Assembly (NCBI GenBank): GCA_013215145.1 | Contig: JABSRP010000042.1 | Span: 1-64,000 of the forward strand | Direction of reading: 5' to 3' | Origin: Pseudobacteriovorax sp. | GTDB taxonomy: Bacteria; Bdellovibrionota_B; Oligoflexia; Oligoflexales; Oligoflexaceae | Length of the DNA stretch: 64,000 bases | Part shown: piece after piece, positions 26,178 to 35,506 of the stretch | Numbering within the stretch: position 1 is the stretch's first letter | Layout: each line of letters begins with the position of its first letter | Notes under the pieces: generated by a model | Database searches by the model: none | What the model saw: the letters and a program-made list of their open reading frames with translations, nothing else | What the model was told of the DNA's origin: nothing | Position numbers and translations under genes: made by a program

Positions 26178-28469
26178 TCAAGAATTCAAAATAGCCCAGG
26201 CCTTCTCTATATCCTTCGGCAAAATCCCCACTATAGGATGCGCAATCGGCAACTCATCATAGTTAGTATACAAATACATCGGAGCCGTAATATCCCTCTC
26301 ATGACATAAAAACTCCGCCACATCTTGTCCCGAAGCCTGCGTCCCCAACTCGTAATCAGCAATCACCAAATCAATCTCATTCAAGACCTCATGCTCTAGC
26401 GCCTCCGCCTCAGCCATAGTCTTAATCCCAATCAATCGCTCCTTGCCAATCACCTTAGCCCAACGACGGTGAAAGATCGGATCATCTTCCACAAGCAAAA
26501 TCTTACGAAAGCTCGTCGGCATCGCCGCCTTAGCCCGCCGCTGCTTTTTCGCCTCGTGTGCCTCACATAAAAACTTCAGACAGGCCACAGAACCCATGGG
26601 CTTTTCCGTGCTCATATCCACGTGACTAGGCATCTCAGCACCGGTCAAATTCAAAAGATTCGAGTGCATACAGATCAATCCCTGATGCCCCGCGTCGCGC
26701 AAAGCCTTACCAAGACTCAGACCATCCATAGCGCTCGTCTCGCCAAAATCATAGTCCAAGATAAAGGCATCTGGTTTGTGATCCAAATCCGGCTCGGGCT
26801 CGGTATAGACGGAGATATTGAGCTGCTTATACAGATATGGGTACTTCTTAAAGATCGCCGTCAGGGCGTTAATATAGGTGATATCATCATCGAAGATGGC
26901 GATATCTAGGGTTTCGTCAGCATAGAGGTTAAGCTTTTTCAGATAGAATAGCTCGTCATCATCATTGGACTGACGGGCAAAGCGGATCTCTGCGTGACGG
27001 GAGAGTTCGGAGCTGGACTGGGGCATGGTCATGAGTTGGCCGCGGCGGTCTGTTCTCGTCGAATATGGTAGGTAAATGTTAAACTCCACGCCTTTAATCT
27101 CGTCGGAGCGACAACTGATAGTCCCACCATGCTGCTCTATAAATTGTTTACATATCGCTAAACCAAGACCGTTACCATTCGCTTTACCGCTGGTGTAGCT
27201 GGCATCAAATAGTCTTGGGATCACATCTTCTGGAATATGACTGCCGCTGTTTCCAATGGTGATTTCGCACATGCCATCTACAGTCTTCGTCCGAAACCAG
27301 AATGTTTCGCTACCAGAGATGGCCTCTAGAGCATTGACGACTATATTGGTCAAGACCCTTTTTACTTTAGATTCTTCTATCTGAATGGCACATTCATGAT
27401 CGAAGTCAAACTCAAAGTTTTGAGGTTCGCAATCGCGATAGGAAAATATCTCTCTTAGAGTGTCGAAAATAAGCTGACTAGGGCTAGTCGCTTTTACTTC
27501 GTACTCCTTTTCATTCGAAAGAATATCCTTGATTTTTTCATCCACAGAAATCATGGCTTGATTGATATCTAATGATCCCTGGTTGGCAATTTCCATAAGC
27601 TCTTCTGGATTCTTAGCTTGTTTCATCATCTCCATAAGGGATTTGACCATGGAAAGTGGACGTCTAACATCATGAGCTAAGCCTTGTGTATTTAATTTTC
27701 CATCATTATTGAATTGCCTCGGATCAGAGTCATAACTATTATTTAGATGATTTAAGTCGGGAAAGGTGCCAAAAACTTGGGAAAAGCTAACGGTAATTCC
27801 GTTTTCTTCAATTTCCTCTTTTTCAGAGTACTTTTTTAGAATTTTCTGCTGCTCTGAATGGTACTTTTCAAAAATTTTGCCTAGAAGAAGATGATCTTCC
27901 CTTGAAACCTTAGCCATTCCGTAGATCGATCGATTGTCTTCGAGTATACCGGATTTCATTTCTTCTAAAATTGCCTGAATATGCTTAAACGATCTAGATC
28001 CATTAGTATAAGTATTCTTCTTTCCAGGGTATATTTTGTCGCCTTGTTGCAACAAGAGTTGCTTTTCTATGAGTTTCCTTATGATACTCAATCCTGCTTT
28101 TCCCCAAAGATGAAAAATCACCTCTTTATTCACCTCGCCTTGCGTGATGACATAGAAATAGGGGACTATCTCAACGGTTTCTAATGAGTTTTCGTTGTCA
28201 TTCGAAAATGTTTTATTATCTGTGACAGAATGAAATCTGCTTACCTGATTAGGATAGTACGAGTTTAATATTTCTAGTGTTTTTTCTAACGGGAAAATAG
28301 TTTTGAAAAACTCAATTGGGACAGACTCAAAAAGATATTTCCCGTCGATAAATAGCTTCAGTTTCTCTTCAGGTATCTGACTGAGTAGAGCCAACCCCTC
28401 AAACGTCCGCCCCTCTTCCGCCGCCAACCAATCAGCCACACCTTTTTTCAAAATCGCCGTTAAATCCAT
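26178..28469 (-). CDS. cytoplasmic hybrid histidine kinase with two receiver domains
   Basis: 763 aa. Residues 1-240 are a module shared with the putative regulator at 12339-13076. The phosphoacceptor region is LAHDVRRPLSMVKSL (His near 265), followed by a HATPase domain (N box NIVVNALEAI, G1-like GNSGSHIPEDV, F box LFDASYTSGKANGNGLGLAI). Receiver 1 (about 515-630) has DDD and the acceptor ILDYDFGE; receiver 2 (about 645-760) has VEDD, acceptor Asp in VIADYELG and the Lys of ILPKD. No membrane segments, so the signal is cytoplasmic. It is a single gene, and no cognate output protein lies next to it. Confidence 0.9.
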   Translation of the reverse strand: MDLTAILKKGVADWLAAEEGRTFEGLALLSQIPEEKLKLFIDGKYLFESVPIEFFKTIFPLEKTLEILNSYYPNQVSRFHSVTDNKTFSNDNENSLETVEIVPYFYVITQGEVNKEVIFHLWGKAGLSIIRKLIEKQLLLQQGDKIYPGKKNTYTNGSRSFKHIQAILEEMKSGILEDNRSIYGMAKVSREDHLLLGKIFEKYHSEQQKILKKYSEKEEIEENGITVSFSQVFGTFPDLNHLNNSYDSDPRQFNNDGKLNTQGLAHDVRRPLSMVKSLMEMMKQAKNPEELMEIANQGSLDINQAMISVDEKIKDILSNEKEYEVKATSPSQLIFDTLREIFSYRDCEPQNFEFDFDHECAIQIEESKVKRVLTNIVVNALEAISGSETFWFRTKTVDGMCEITIGNSGSHIPEDVIPRLFDASYTSGKANGNGLGLAICKQFIEQHGGTISCRSDEIKGVEFNIYLPYSTRTDRRGQLMTMPQSSSELSRHAEIRFARQSNDDDELFYLKKLNLYADETLDIAIFDDDITYINALTAIFKKYPYLYKQLNISVYTEPEPDLDHKPDAFILDYDFGETSAMDGLSLGKALRDAGHQGLICMHSNLLNLTGAEMPSHVDMSTEKPMGSVACLKFLCEAHEAKKQRRAKAAMPTSFRKILLVEDDPIFHRRWAKVIGKERLIGIKTMAEAEALEHEVLNEIDLVIADYELGTQASGQDVAEFLCHERDITAPMYLYTNYDELPIAHPIVGILPKDIEKAWAILNS

Positions 28470-28710
28470 ACCCTACCTAGCTAAACTATGTCAAATAATC
28501 GTGCCGACACTAGCATTAAATACTATGAATAATCAATAGGTTTTATATATCTGCTGAGGATTTCTGCTTGGATAGCTAAGTCGTTGAAATAATAAAGATG
28601 AATTTGGGCCTTGGGGATAGTGCAAGCCGGCTGGAAGGGGACATTTTTGGTAGTTTAGCCGGGATCTGAGGAAACGGCGCTGGCGGCTGTATGGTGCCGC
28701 CCTCTTCGTT

Positions 28711-29370
28711 TTACTTATTCTTCTTCTTCGGGACATGCTTGTCTAGGGCGATAGTCTCTTTGCCGTTGAGGCGGCGGAGCCAGAAGATCTCTCCGCTGAC
28801 GGCGTGGAGTTCGAGAAAGCTATAGGCTACCTGGGTGCGGTCCTCTAGCATCTTGACGAGATTGTTGGTGATGCGGATGTCCTTATTGGTGCGGCACTTA
28901 AAAATCAGTTGGCCGCGGTACATCTTCTCGCGAAAGATGGTGCCCGACAGGGCGTATTCGGCTTTGGCGATGCGGCACTTGGGTCTTGAGCCAAACAGTC
29001 GGCCGAACATGCCTTCGGCGCCCGAGGTCATCTCCACATGCTTGCGCACCCACTTATCGAGCTGGACGTGGCCTTTGGCAAACTCTTTTTCGCTGACGCT
29101 CATATCGTTGTTAAAGTCGATGCCTTCAAGGTTAAGGGCAAGATCCCGCTCTGGTAGCACGAAGTCATACATCACGCGGCTATCGGCCGCGATCTTAACG
29201 ATGGCGCGATGATCGATCATGGTGGGGGCGGGAGGGAAAAACCCCTCGTCCCATAGATGGGCGAAGGCAGTCCCACTCGCTAGGATGGTGCCGGCTAGGA
29301 TCGCGTGGACTAGACGGCGACTGAGACGATTTCGTTGATTCTTCGAATTAGATTTATAGTTGCTGTACAT
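28711..29370 (-). CDS. exported protein with EF-hand-like loop, last gene of the metal ABC operon
   Basis: 219 aa. A basic N-terminus and hydrophobic segment (LVHAILAGTILASGTAFA) form the signal sequence. Residues about 80-92 contain DFNNDMSVSEKEF, which fits a calcium-binding EF-hand loop (D-x-N-x-D-x-S...E). Two Cys (PKCRIAK, FKCRTNK) and a Lys-rich tail follow. Its start overlaps the end of the ZnuA-like gene by 17 bp, so it is the fifth gene of the operon. Probably periplasmic and linked to the transporter's metal (inference). Confidence 0.75.
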   Translation of the reverse strand: MYSNYKSNSKNQRNRLSRRLVHAILAGTILASGTAFAHLWDEGFFPPAPTMIDHRAIVKIAADSRVMYDFVLPERDLALNLEGIDFNNDMSVSEKEFAKGHVQLDKWVRKHVEMTSGAEGMFGRLFGSRPKCRIAKAEYALSGTIFREKMYRGQLIFKCRTNKDIRITNNLVKMLEDRTQVAYSFLELHAVSGEIFWLRRLNGKETIALDKHVPKKKNK

Positions 29371-30223
29371 TGGCTCTCATTGTGGCGATAAAGTCCTTGG
29401 GACCTTGGATTTCACTGGGACTGACGACTAGGCTTGTTAGCTTGAGCTCGTCTTCGATAAATTTGCGATTGGTCTCGTTCGGGGCCGACTCCCACCAGAA
29501 TAGTTTACCTTTTTTCTTAGCCACTGCGGCGCTGATCTCTTTTTTCTCTTTGTCGGTAAAATCAACATCAGGCGTGACGTGAAAGTTATGCACCTTAAAG
29601 CCGTAGTCCTTGGCTAGGTAGTTGTATGCCGGGTGATTGGCAAACACGGGGCCGCTGGTTTTGAGTTTTTTGCCGGCGGCTTGCCAAGAGCTGTCGAGTT
29701 CGGTGACGGCGGCCTTGAGTTTTTGGTAGTTGGCATCTAAGGTTTTTTGGTCGACGATGGCGGCGCGACCTAGGCGTCTATATAGGGTGTCGATCTGCTT
29801 GAGAAAACGCTTGGGGCTCATCCAGGTGTGGCCATCGGTGCCCTTGTGGGTGTGGACCTTGTTGCCGTGGCGATGAGGCTTGGCGTGTTTGTCGTGATAG
29901 TGCAGCCATGTTTTGCGAAAGGGTCTGGCGGTGTCGACGAGCTTGGATTTGGGTAGGGAGACGACTTTTTTCCATTTTTCAAATTTGGCGCCGTTGATTA
30001 CGATCAGTTTGGCTTTTTGCATCTCGGTGATCTGGCTTTTGCTTGGCTTCCATTCGGCGGGATCTGAGTCCACAGGATTCCAGATCTCAGCCTTATCGCC
30101 CACGAGACTTTGCACGGCGTATTCGAGGGGATAAAAGCTGACAAAGATCTTATCCTTGGCGAGCCCGTAGGATGAGTACAGTAAAAACAGTAACGCGCTG
30201 GTGATGAGAAATACATGCTTCAT
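29354..30223 (-). CDS. ZnuA-like periplasmic metal-binding protein
   Basis: 289 aa from the ATG at 30223, overlapping the permease stop by 4 bp. Signal peptide (MKHVFLITSALLFLLYSSYG). It shows the fold of cluster A-I metal-binding proteins: VSFYPLEYAVQSLVGDKAEI, KAKLIVINGAKFEKW, a His-rich loop (HYHDKHAKPHRHGNKVHTHK), DGHTWMSPK, FANHPAYNYLAKDYGF, WWESAPNE. Ligands of the ZnuA type are kept (loop His, WMSP region, NHPAY). It should bind zinc or manganese in the periplasm. Unusually, its partners are a LolCDE/MacB-type permease and ATPase rather than ZnuB and ZnuC. Confidence 0.88.
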   Translation of the reverse strand: MKHVFLITSALLFLLYSSYGLAKDKIFVSFYPLEYAVQSLVGDKAEIWNPVDSDPAEWKPSKSQITEMQKAKLIVINGAKFEKWKKVVSLPKSKLVDTARPFRKTWLHYHDKHAKPHRHGNKVHTHKGTDGHTWMSPKRFLKQIDTLYRRLGRAAIVDQKTLDANYQKLKAAVTELDSSWQAAGKKLKTSGPVFANHPAYNYLAKDYGFKVHNFHVTPDVDFTDKEKKEISAAVAKKKGKLFWWESAPNETNRKFIEDELKLTSLVVSPSEIQGPKDFIATMRANVQQL

Positions 30224-31356
30224 GGTAGATAGGCCTTTAACAGATAGTTGACGGAATAAAACCATATCACAGCAAAAACAGTCGCAAGACCGGTATAGAT
30301 GGCGATCAGCTGAGTGATGTTGAGCACCAGCAGGTTCTTGCTAGCGCCAAGGGAGATCAGGATGCTGAACTCCTCTTTGCGGTACTGAATGATCAGCCCA
30401 AAGATCATGGCGATCATCATCAGAGTACAAAGGGACCAAAACAGATGATAGGTCTTGATAAACTGCTCGACTCTCAGGATGATGTTCACCACCCCTTCCA
30501 TAGCATCTCGGGGCCGGAAGGCCATCAGATCGCCATCAAGGTTCACTGCATCCATCAGCAGGACCTCATCCTTGTGACTGTCCCCTTGAAAAACCATATG
30601 GGTGACGGGGAGCTCTTCGATACTGCTATGGTAGTGAAAATCGAGGAGGTTATCTTCGGTGATCTCTTGTTTGATGGGCAGAGACTTCGAGTAGGTGGTC
30701 GCTCCCTCTTCAGATTCTTCCTTGTAGGGGTCTTGATCGGCATGAGAGTGCAAAAAGCCTTCGAGAATCCAAATGGTCTTAAGGCTTGTGAATAAGGCAT
30801 GATCATCAGGGCTCCCCGTGGGGGCTAGGATGCCGGTGACCGTGAGTTTGAGCGGTGCGGACTTGGTGATATCGTAGATATCGTTGGATTGGAGCTTGAC
30901 CTGATCGCCAATCTTGACGCCAAAGGACTCAGCTACCAGACTGCCGATCACAATATCTCCGGGGATGGCAAAGAGATTCCCTTCAGCCACCTCACTGTCA
31001 CGAAAGTAAAAGTAATCAATCTCTGTGGCAACGAGGGGACCCTGCTTGGTGGTATGACGGATCAGCATCGGGATCATCAGACCGCTTTCCTCACTGATCT
31101 CTTCCACTTTGCCATAGGGCAACTCATGCTCGTCGTGGTTGCCGACAAAAAACAATGAGTTCAGCGTCTGGCGGATCTTGCCACTGCGGGTGGTGATCAG
31201 CACGGGGGTGGAGTCGGTGCGGCGGTTGACGTTATCCACCAAAGACTGACTGATCTTTTCGCTGATAAAGGGTAGGGCAAATGTGAGACTCAGTATCCCC
31301 ACAAACACCATGGATCTCAGGCGATAAAACTGGACGTATTTCCAAGCGAGTTTCAT
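30220..31356 (-). CDS. FtsX/MacB-type ABC permease
   Basis: 378 aa. One N-terminal membrane helix (LRSMVFVGILSLTFALPF), a large periplasmic domain of about 250 residues and two or three C-terminal helices (FWSLCTLMMIAMIFGLII, then SLGASKNLLVLNITQLIAIYT). The short LGASKN loop between them is the typical coupling element of FtsX permeases. This family moves lipoproteins or peptides, or transmits force across the membrane, rather than importing ions. It overlaps the ATPase gene upstream and the ZnuA-like gene downstream by 4 bp each. Confidence 0.85.
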   Translation of the reverse strand: MKLAWKYVQFYRLRSMVFVGILSLTFALPFISEKISQSLVDNVNRRTDSTPVLITTRSGKIRQTLNSLFFVGNHDEHELPYGKVEEISEESGLMIPMLIRHTTKQGPLVATEIDYFYFRDSEVAEGNLFAIPGDIVIGSLVAESFGVKIGDQVKLQSNDIYDITKSAPLKLTVTGILAPTGSPDDHALFTSLKTIWILEGFLHSHADQDPYKEESEEGATTYSKSLPIKQEITEDNLLDFHYHSSIEELPVTHMVFQGDSHKDEVLLMDAVNLDGDLMAFRPRDAMEGVVNIILRVEQFIKTYHLFWSLCTLMMIAMIFGLIIQYRKEEFSILISLGASKNLLVLNITQLIAIYTGLATVFAVIWFYSVNYLLKAYLP

Positions 31357-31991
31357 GGCGATATCTCCTTAAAGTTGAGGACAAGATCGCAATGAGGGAT
31401 CAGGCTCTCGTCATGGGAGACGATAAGGCTGGTATTGTACTCGTTCTGATAGTCTTTGAGCAGATTCACAAAGTAGGCGCGGTGATCGCTATCGAGATGA
31501 TTGGTTGGCTCATCGGCGATGATCAGCTTAGGCCTATGAATAAAGGGACGAATCAGCGAGACCCGCTGGATCTCTCCGCCGGATAGCTCGCTGGGGTAGC
31601 GCTTTAGCAAGGGCTTGACCCCGAGCTCGTCGACGAGGGTATGATCTGTGGGATCGGGAAAGCTTTTATCACCGAGGAATTGATTGATGCACAGATTTTC
31701 CTTCACCGTGAGATAGGGCAGCAGTGCTGGCTGCTGAAAGATCGAGCCGATCTCTTTGAGTCGCAGGGTGCGCCGCTGCCGATCGTTCATAGCAGTGAGA
31801 TCGTGACCGAGCACATGGATGGCGCCACTTGAGGGCTGCAGGATGCCGCGAAGCAGCATTAGCAAGGTGGTTTTTCCGCTGCCACTGGGTCCGCGGATCA
31901 AGACGATTTTACCCGTAGGAATCTCTAGGGCATCGATATCGAGGATGCGTTTGGTTCCATAAGAAAAGCTGAGCTGACGAACCTCAATCAT
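31353..31991 (-). CDS. LolD/MacB-type ABC ATPase
   Basis: 212 aa with all motifs intact: Walker A GPSGSGKT, Q-loop GSIFQQPALLP, signature LSGGEIQRV, Walker B LIIADEPTNHLD and switch His in IVSHDESL. The sequence type is that of ATPases working with FtsX-like permeases. It overlaps both neighbours by 4 bp, which shows strong coupling of lipoprotein, ATPase, permease and ZnuA-like protein. Confidence 0.92.
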   Translation of the reverse strand: MIEVRQLSFSYGTKRILDIDALEIPTGKIVLIRGPSGSGKTTLLMLLRGILQPSSGAIHVLGHDLTAMNDRQRRTLRLKEIGSIFQQPALLPYLTVKENLCINQFLGDKSFPDPTDHTLVDELGVKPLLKRYPSELSGGEIQRVSLIRPFIHRPKLIIADEPTNHLDSDHRAYFVNLLKDYQNEYNTSLIVSHDESLIPHCDLVLNFKEISP

Positions 31992-32677
31992 GGGCGTTCC
32001 GCTTTCGCTGTTTCTTCTTCTTCTTCTTCTTTTTCTTTGTCTTTTACTTCACCTGCTTTTGTTTGGGGCTTGGCGTCCTCGGCTTGATCCGTTGTCTCCC
32101 CTGGGGCAGCTGCGGCTTCAGTGTTGGGATTGGTCTTGCCCATCTCGAGCTCGGCTTCGGTGAGTTCGAAGTCATCGTGCTCGATCACCTCCGATGCGGC
32201 GATCTTCCAGGCCTCGCCTTGCTGGGCTAGGGTGTACTTTGCCTTGTATTCCAGAGAGCGCAGGTGAGTGTGCTGGTTGTGCTTGATGCGGCCCCGCACC
32301 ACCCAGTTGACGGTCAATGACTTTCCATGGGAATCGATGTCGATATATTCGATGTCATCGATAAAGATACGGATGCTCTCTTTTTGCTTTTTCTCGTGGA
32401 ACTGGCTGACCCGTTTGAAATGCCGCTCCACCTCAGTCTTGGTGAAGATCTTGTCCAGGGCATCATATAGCTGACCTTTTTCGGTGATCGTCATGGACAT
32501 ATAAATTTGTTTATGGAGGTCCTTGAAGGTGTCGATGGGAACTTTTTTTTCGCAGGCAAAAAGCATGGTCAGCAAGAATCCCAGGCAAAGACTAATCCCT
32601 AAGATTTTAGAAGATGAGCAGGGTTTAGCTGGCCTAACCTGGCTATTATTTAGGTCTGTCGATCGATCAGTAAGCAA
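31988..32677 (-). CDS. lipoprotein, first gene of the metal ABC operon
   Basis: 229 aa starting at TTG 32677, supported by GGAG 7 nt upstream; no ATG is available before the lipobox. Long polar N-region, then LGFLLTMLFAC with the lipidated Cys. The mature domain (VNWVVRGRIKHNQHTH, YTLAQQGEAWKIAASEV) resembles small NTF2-like periplasmic domains by pattern. The C-terminal 50 residues are Lys/Glu-rich low complexity. It leads the five-gene operon and overlaps the ATPase gene. Confidence 0.75.
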   Translation of the reverse strand: MLTDRSTDLNNSQVRPAKPCSSSKILGISLCLGFLLTMLFACEKKVPIDTFKDLHKQIYMSMTITEKGQLYDALDKIFTKTEVERHFKRVSQFHEKKQKESIRIFIDDIEYIDIDSHGKSLTVNWVVRGRIKHNQHTHLRSLEYKAKYTLAQQGEAWKIAASEVIEHDDFELTEAELEMGKTNPNTEAAAAPGETTDQAEDAKPQTKAGEVKDKEKEEEEEETAKAERP

Positions 32678-33167
32678 GGGTTATCTCCCGTGGATGCCTG
32701 ACTTCGTGGTTGGCACCGTTGTTGCGCTTGGGCCGAAGTCTAGGTGTAAATGCAAGTATTTGCAATAAATGATTGCCCGTAGTTATGGGGCTACAGAGCT
32801 TTGGATATGTTCTTTTGGCATGTTTTCCGTGCCTCGCACCACCTCGCTGGTCAATTACGAATCATCTGTCTGAGTTGAAAGTATAGCAAAGCATTCGTGA
32901 TAAAGACTCATTCAAATGAACGTAAATTTTTAGGTTAAAAATTCATAGCTGACGTCGTGCTTATGGAATTTATAGTATGTATATTCGACTTATTTGTGTC
33001 CCGAGGGAGGCGTTCCTGCTTCGGGAAACGATAACCGTGGTGAAAAAGTTTGCCTCTGAGAGCTTTTGAAAGCTACCTAAAAATATTGTAGAGTCCGGCA
33101 AACCAATAGTTTGGCATCTAAATGTCTTGATCGAAACGTTTTGAAAAAACTTCTATAGGGAAATGTA
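32678..33167. promoter_or_regulatory. divergent control region of the metal locus
   Basis: 490 bp between the reverse-strand ABC operon and the forward His/Asp-rich lipoprotein gene. The near-palindrome TGCAAGTATTTGCA (32751-32764, 12 of 14 positions symmetric) lies about 75 bp upstream of the operon start and is a possible operator. It does not match a Zur box well. Nothing else stands out. Confidence 0.3.
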
Positions 33168-34169
33168 ATGAAAAAACTTTTTGTCTCATCGCTACTCCTG
33201 GCAGCCACCTCGTGCTCACAAACTGACAGCACGGAACTCGAGTCTTCTGGACTGGCCCAAGTCACGATTGAAAAAATCGGCTACGACTATGTCCGAGTCG
33301 AACTGGTCGCTCAGTTGACATCCAGTGAAGATTCTATTCGCTTCGTTGGCGAAAGCCACCTAGAGGCGACCCTGGAAGCAGGCACCTACAGTCTCGAGCT
33401 ACGATACTTAGACGAAGAGAATTCGGTTCTATTGGATAGTACTTTCTGTCCAGAGTCACTTCGTCCCAACGACAATATCTTTACCCTGACGCCTGGCGAC
33501 AACGTTGAAGTCATCAATGTCTGCAACGAAGAAGGCGCGACCCTAGCAAACCTAACGATCACTCCAGTGGTTCATGACGACGCTCATGGCGAAGGCGATG
33601 ATCATGATCACGACCATGACGATGATAACGGTTCGGGTGACGACGATCACGACCATGGCGATCATGATCACGACCATGGCGATCATGATCACGACCACGA
33701 TCACGATCATGGCGATGACCATGACCACGAAGATCCCGTGGTTCCGGCTGATGGCGAAGTCATCCTGCCTGAAGGCGTATCATCTATCGTTGAGATCAAT
33801 AGCATCGATGCCGCGATGTACAACCTTGGTAGCTTCCTTGGATACGATCCGATCAAACAAGCGTTTGGCGAAGAAGACTCTTGTTATGTTTACCTTGTGG
33901 CTAAGGTGATTGAAGACGACAAGACCACTTACTACCTACGCTCTAGCTTTAGTCACGGTGGCGCCACGCATCCAGCCATAGCTGTTGCATGGCAACCATC
34001 AGATGAGCTACCCGGTGAGATTAGAATCCCCGATGAGAACGACGGATTCCTACGATTGAACTACGAGACCGCAGATTTCAACAGCATCTCAGAGTTCACC
34101 GTTAAGTGGTTGCATATCGATCACTTCCACTCAGATCAGTGCAAGGCATTAGCTCCTGTAGCGGAATAA
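33168..34169 (+). CDS. His/Asp-rich lipoprotein, probable metal binder
   Basis: 333 aa. Lipobox LLLAATSC. Residues about 25-135 form a beta-sandwich-like domain. Residues 140-190 are an extreme low-complexity run of HD, DHDH and GDHDHDHGD with about 20 His and 30 Asp, encoded by imperfect DNA repeats (about 33600-33735), which can bind zinc or other divalent cations. A C-terminal domain of about 140 residues (VSSIVEINSIDAAMYNLGSF, SHGGATHPAIAVAW, VKWLHIDHFHSDQC) is unrecognised. Divergent from the ZnuA-like ABC operon, so a shared role in metal capture is inferred. Confidence 0.8.
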   Translation: MKKLFVSSLLLAATSCSQTDSTELESSGLAQVTIEKIGYDYVRVELVAQLTSSEDSIRFVGESHLEATLEAGTYSLELRYLDEENSVLLDSTFCPESLRPNDNIFTLTPGDNVEVINVCNEEGATLANLTITPVVHDDAHGEGDDHDHDHDDDNGSGDDDHDHGDHDHDHGDHDHDHDHDHGDDHDHEDPVVPADGEVILPEGVSSIVEINSIDAAMYNLGSFLGYDPIKQAFGEEDSCYVYLVAKVIEDDKTTYYLRSSFSHGGATHPAIAVAWQPSDELPGEIRIPDENDGFLRLNYETADFNSISEFTVKWLHIDHFHSDQCKALAPVAE

Positions 34170-34182
34170 TCAAAAAATTCGA

Positions 34183-34219
34183 CTGGCCTTAGCGAGACCC
34201 CTCCTTAAGGCCGGTTTCC
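34183..34219 (+). terminator. probable terminator
   Basis: CTGGCCTTA (34183-34191) pairs with TAAGGCCGG (34206-34214, one G-T pair), then TTTCCTT. It follows the His/Asp-rich lipoprotein gene. Confidence 0.6.
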
Positions 34220-34261
34220 TTACCTATCCTTATCTTAAATTCAGTAGCAGTGGGATGGACC

Positions 34262-35386
34262 ATGAACTCAACGCGCCGTTACGATTTGGACTGGCTCAGA
34301 GTCATAGCCTTCTTGCTGCTCATTTTTTATCACATCGGCATGTATTATGTGAGCTGGGGCTGGCACCTTAAGAGTGCGCATGCGGGCACCGATTTAGAGC
34401 CTCTGATGCAGCTTTTGAACCCTTGGCGTCTTCCTATCCTATTTATCATCTCGGGCGTGGCTGTAAAGTTTGCCAGCGATAAACTCGCTCTTGGCTCGTT
34501 TGCCTGGCAGCGCTGGAAGCGGTTGACGATCCCCTTTTTCTTTGGCGTCTTTGTGATCGTCCCGCCGCAGACTTATGCCGAGCTGCTTTATACCCGTGGT
34601 CTTATTAGCCCTGGGTACTGGGACTTTTATCTTAAATATATGAACGTGGGATACCAATGGGATGGGGTTGTGACACCGACTTATAATCACCTTTGGTATG
34701 TGCTCTATGTTTTGCTCTATACTCTGCTGATCCTGCCATTTTTAGCTATGATTCATAGCTTTACTAGGACCCGTATCTTCGCTCGTTTGATGGAGCCGAG
34801 TCTGGTGCTGTTCGTGCCGATTTTACCGTTTTTGCTGTACCGCTTTACCACAGATATCTCCTTCCCCGAAACCCACGATGTCCGCGATGATTGGGGGGCG
34901 CATATCCGCTATCTGAGCTTTTTTCTGCTGGGAATCATGATTGCCAAATCAAATAGCTTTTGGCGGCGGGTCTCACAGCTTCATCTCCTAGCCACGGTAT
35001 TATCTCTGGGATCGGCGGTGCTGCTTTCGGTCTTGTGGAGTCAGTGGAGCGAGCTCACTCCGGAAGGGCTATCGATGTATATCGCCCGTTGCCTGCGGAT
35101 TTGTTATATCTGGTGGACGATATTCGCCCTGTTTGGCTGGGCTCAGAGGTATCTTAACCGCCCCTCGGCGCAGCTGAGCTATTTGACGGAAGCGATCTTC
35201 CCATACTATATCCTGCATCAAACTCTGATTATCATCGCGGGGATGCTGTCGCGGCCATGGGGGTTGAATGTTTATTTGGAGTTTGGTTTTATAGTTTTGT
35301 TTACCTTTGCTGGCTGCGGTTTGCTACATGAATATGTGATTCGACGGATGAAGTGGTTGCGGCCTTTGTTTGGTTTGAAGCTCTAG
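34262..35386 (+). CDS. acyltransferase-3 family membrane protein (OpgC-like)
   Basis: 374 aa from the ATG at 34262; a GTG four codons earlier is less likely. About ten membrane helices. The family signature opens the protein: RRYDLDWLRVIAFLLLIFYH, with the catalytic-type His in FYHIGMYY. NPWRLPILFIISG and FFLLGIMIAKSN are also typical. These enzymes transfer acyl groups to sugars or glycans at the membrane; OpgC succinylates periplasmic glucans. The resemblance to OpgC is by pattern, so the acceptor is open. Monocistronic. Confidence 0.88.
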   Translation: MNSTRRYDLDWLRVIAFLLLIFYHIGMYYVSWGWHLKSAHAGTDLEPLMQLLNPWRLPILFIISGVAVKFASDKLALGSFAWQRWKRLTIPFFFGVFVIVPPQTYAELLYTRGLISPGYWDFYLKYMNVGYQWDGVVTPTYNHLWYVLYVLLYTLLILPFLAMIHSFTRTRIFARLMEPSLVLFVPILPFLLYRFTTDISFPETHDVRDDWGAHIRYLSFFLLGIMIAKSNSFWRRVSQLHLLATVLSLGSAVLLSVLWSQWSELTPEGLSMYIARCLRICYIWWTIFALFGWAQRYLNRPSAQLSYLTEAIFPYYILHQTLIIIAGMLSRPWGLNVYLEFGFIVLFTFAGCGLLHEYVIRRMKWLRPLFGLKL

Positions 35387-35440
35387 TTTTGTCGGTTTGT
35401 TTAAGCTCTTAGTAAAGCTGATTTCTGCATTTACATCACC

Positions 35441-35506
35441 AAAACATTGCGCCTCCATGGACTCTTGTGTTTTGGCGTGGGTTTTTGGATCGGCTCCATA
35501 AGTTTT
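35441..35506 (-). repeat. 66-bp core without matching arms, element 3
   Basis: On the reverse strand: AAAACTTATGGAGCCGA, 34 A/C-rich nt, then GAGGCGCAATGTTTT. The core length is exactly that of the other five, but the flanks (CATTTACATCACC before it and TATTCCCGACACT after it on the forward strand) are not complementary. It lies between the convergent acyltransferase and amylase genes. Confidence 0.88.

Noticed and set aside
33600..33735. CRISPR-like repeats
   Set aside because: The repeats are the codons of a His/Asp-rich protein segment; no unique spacers of constant length.
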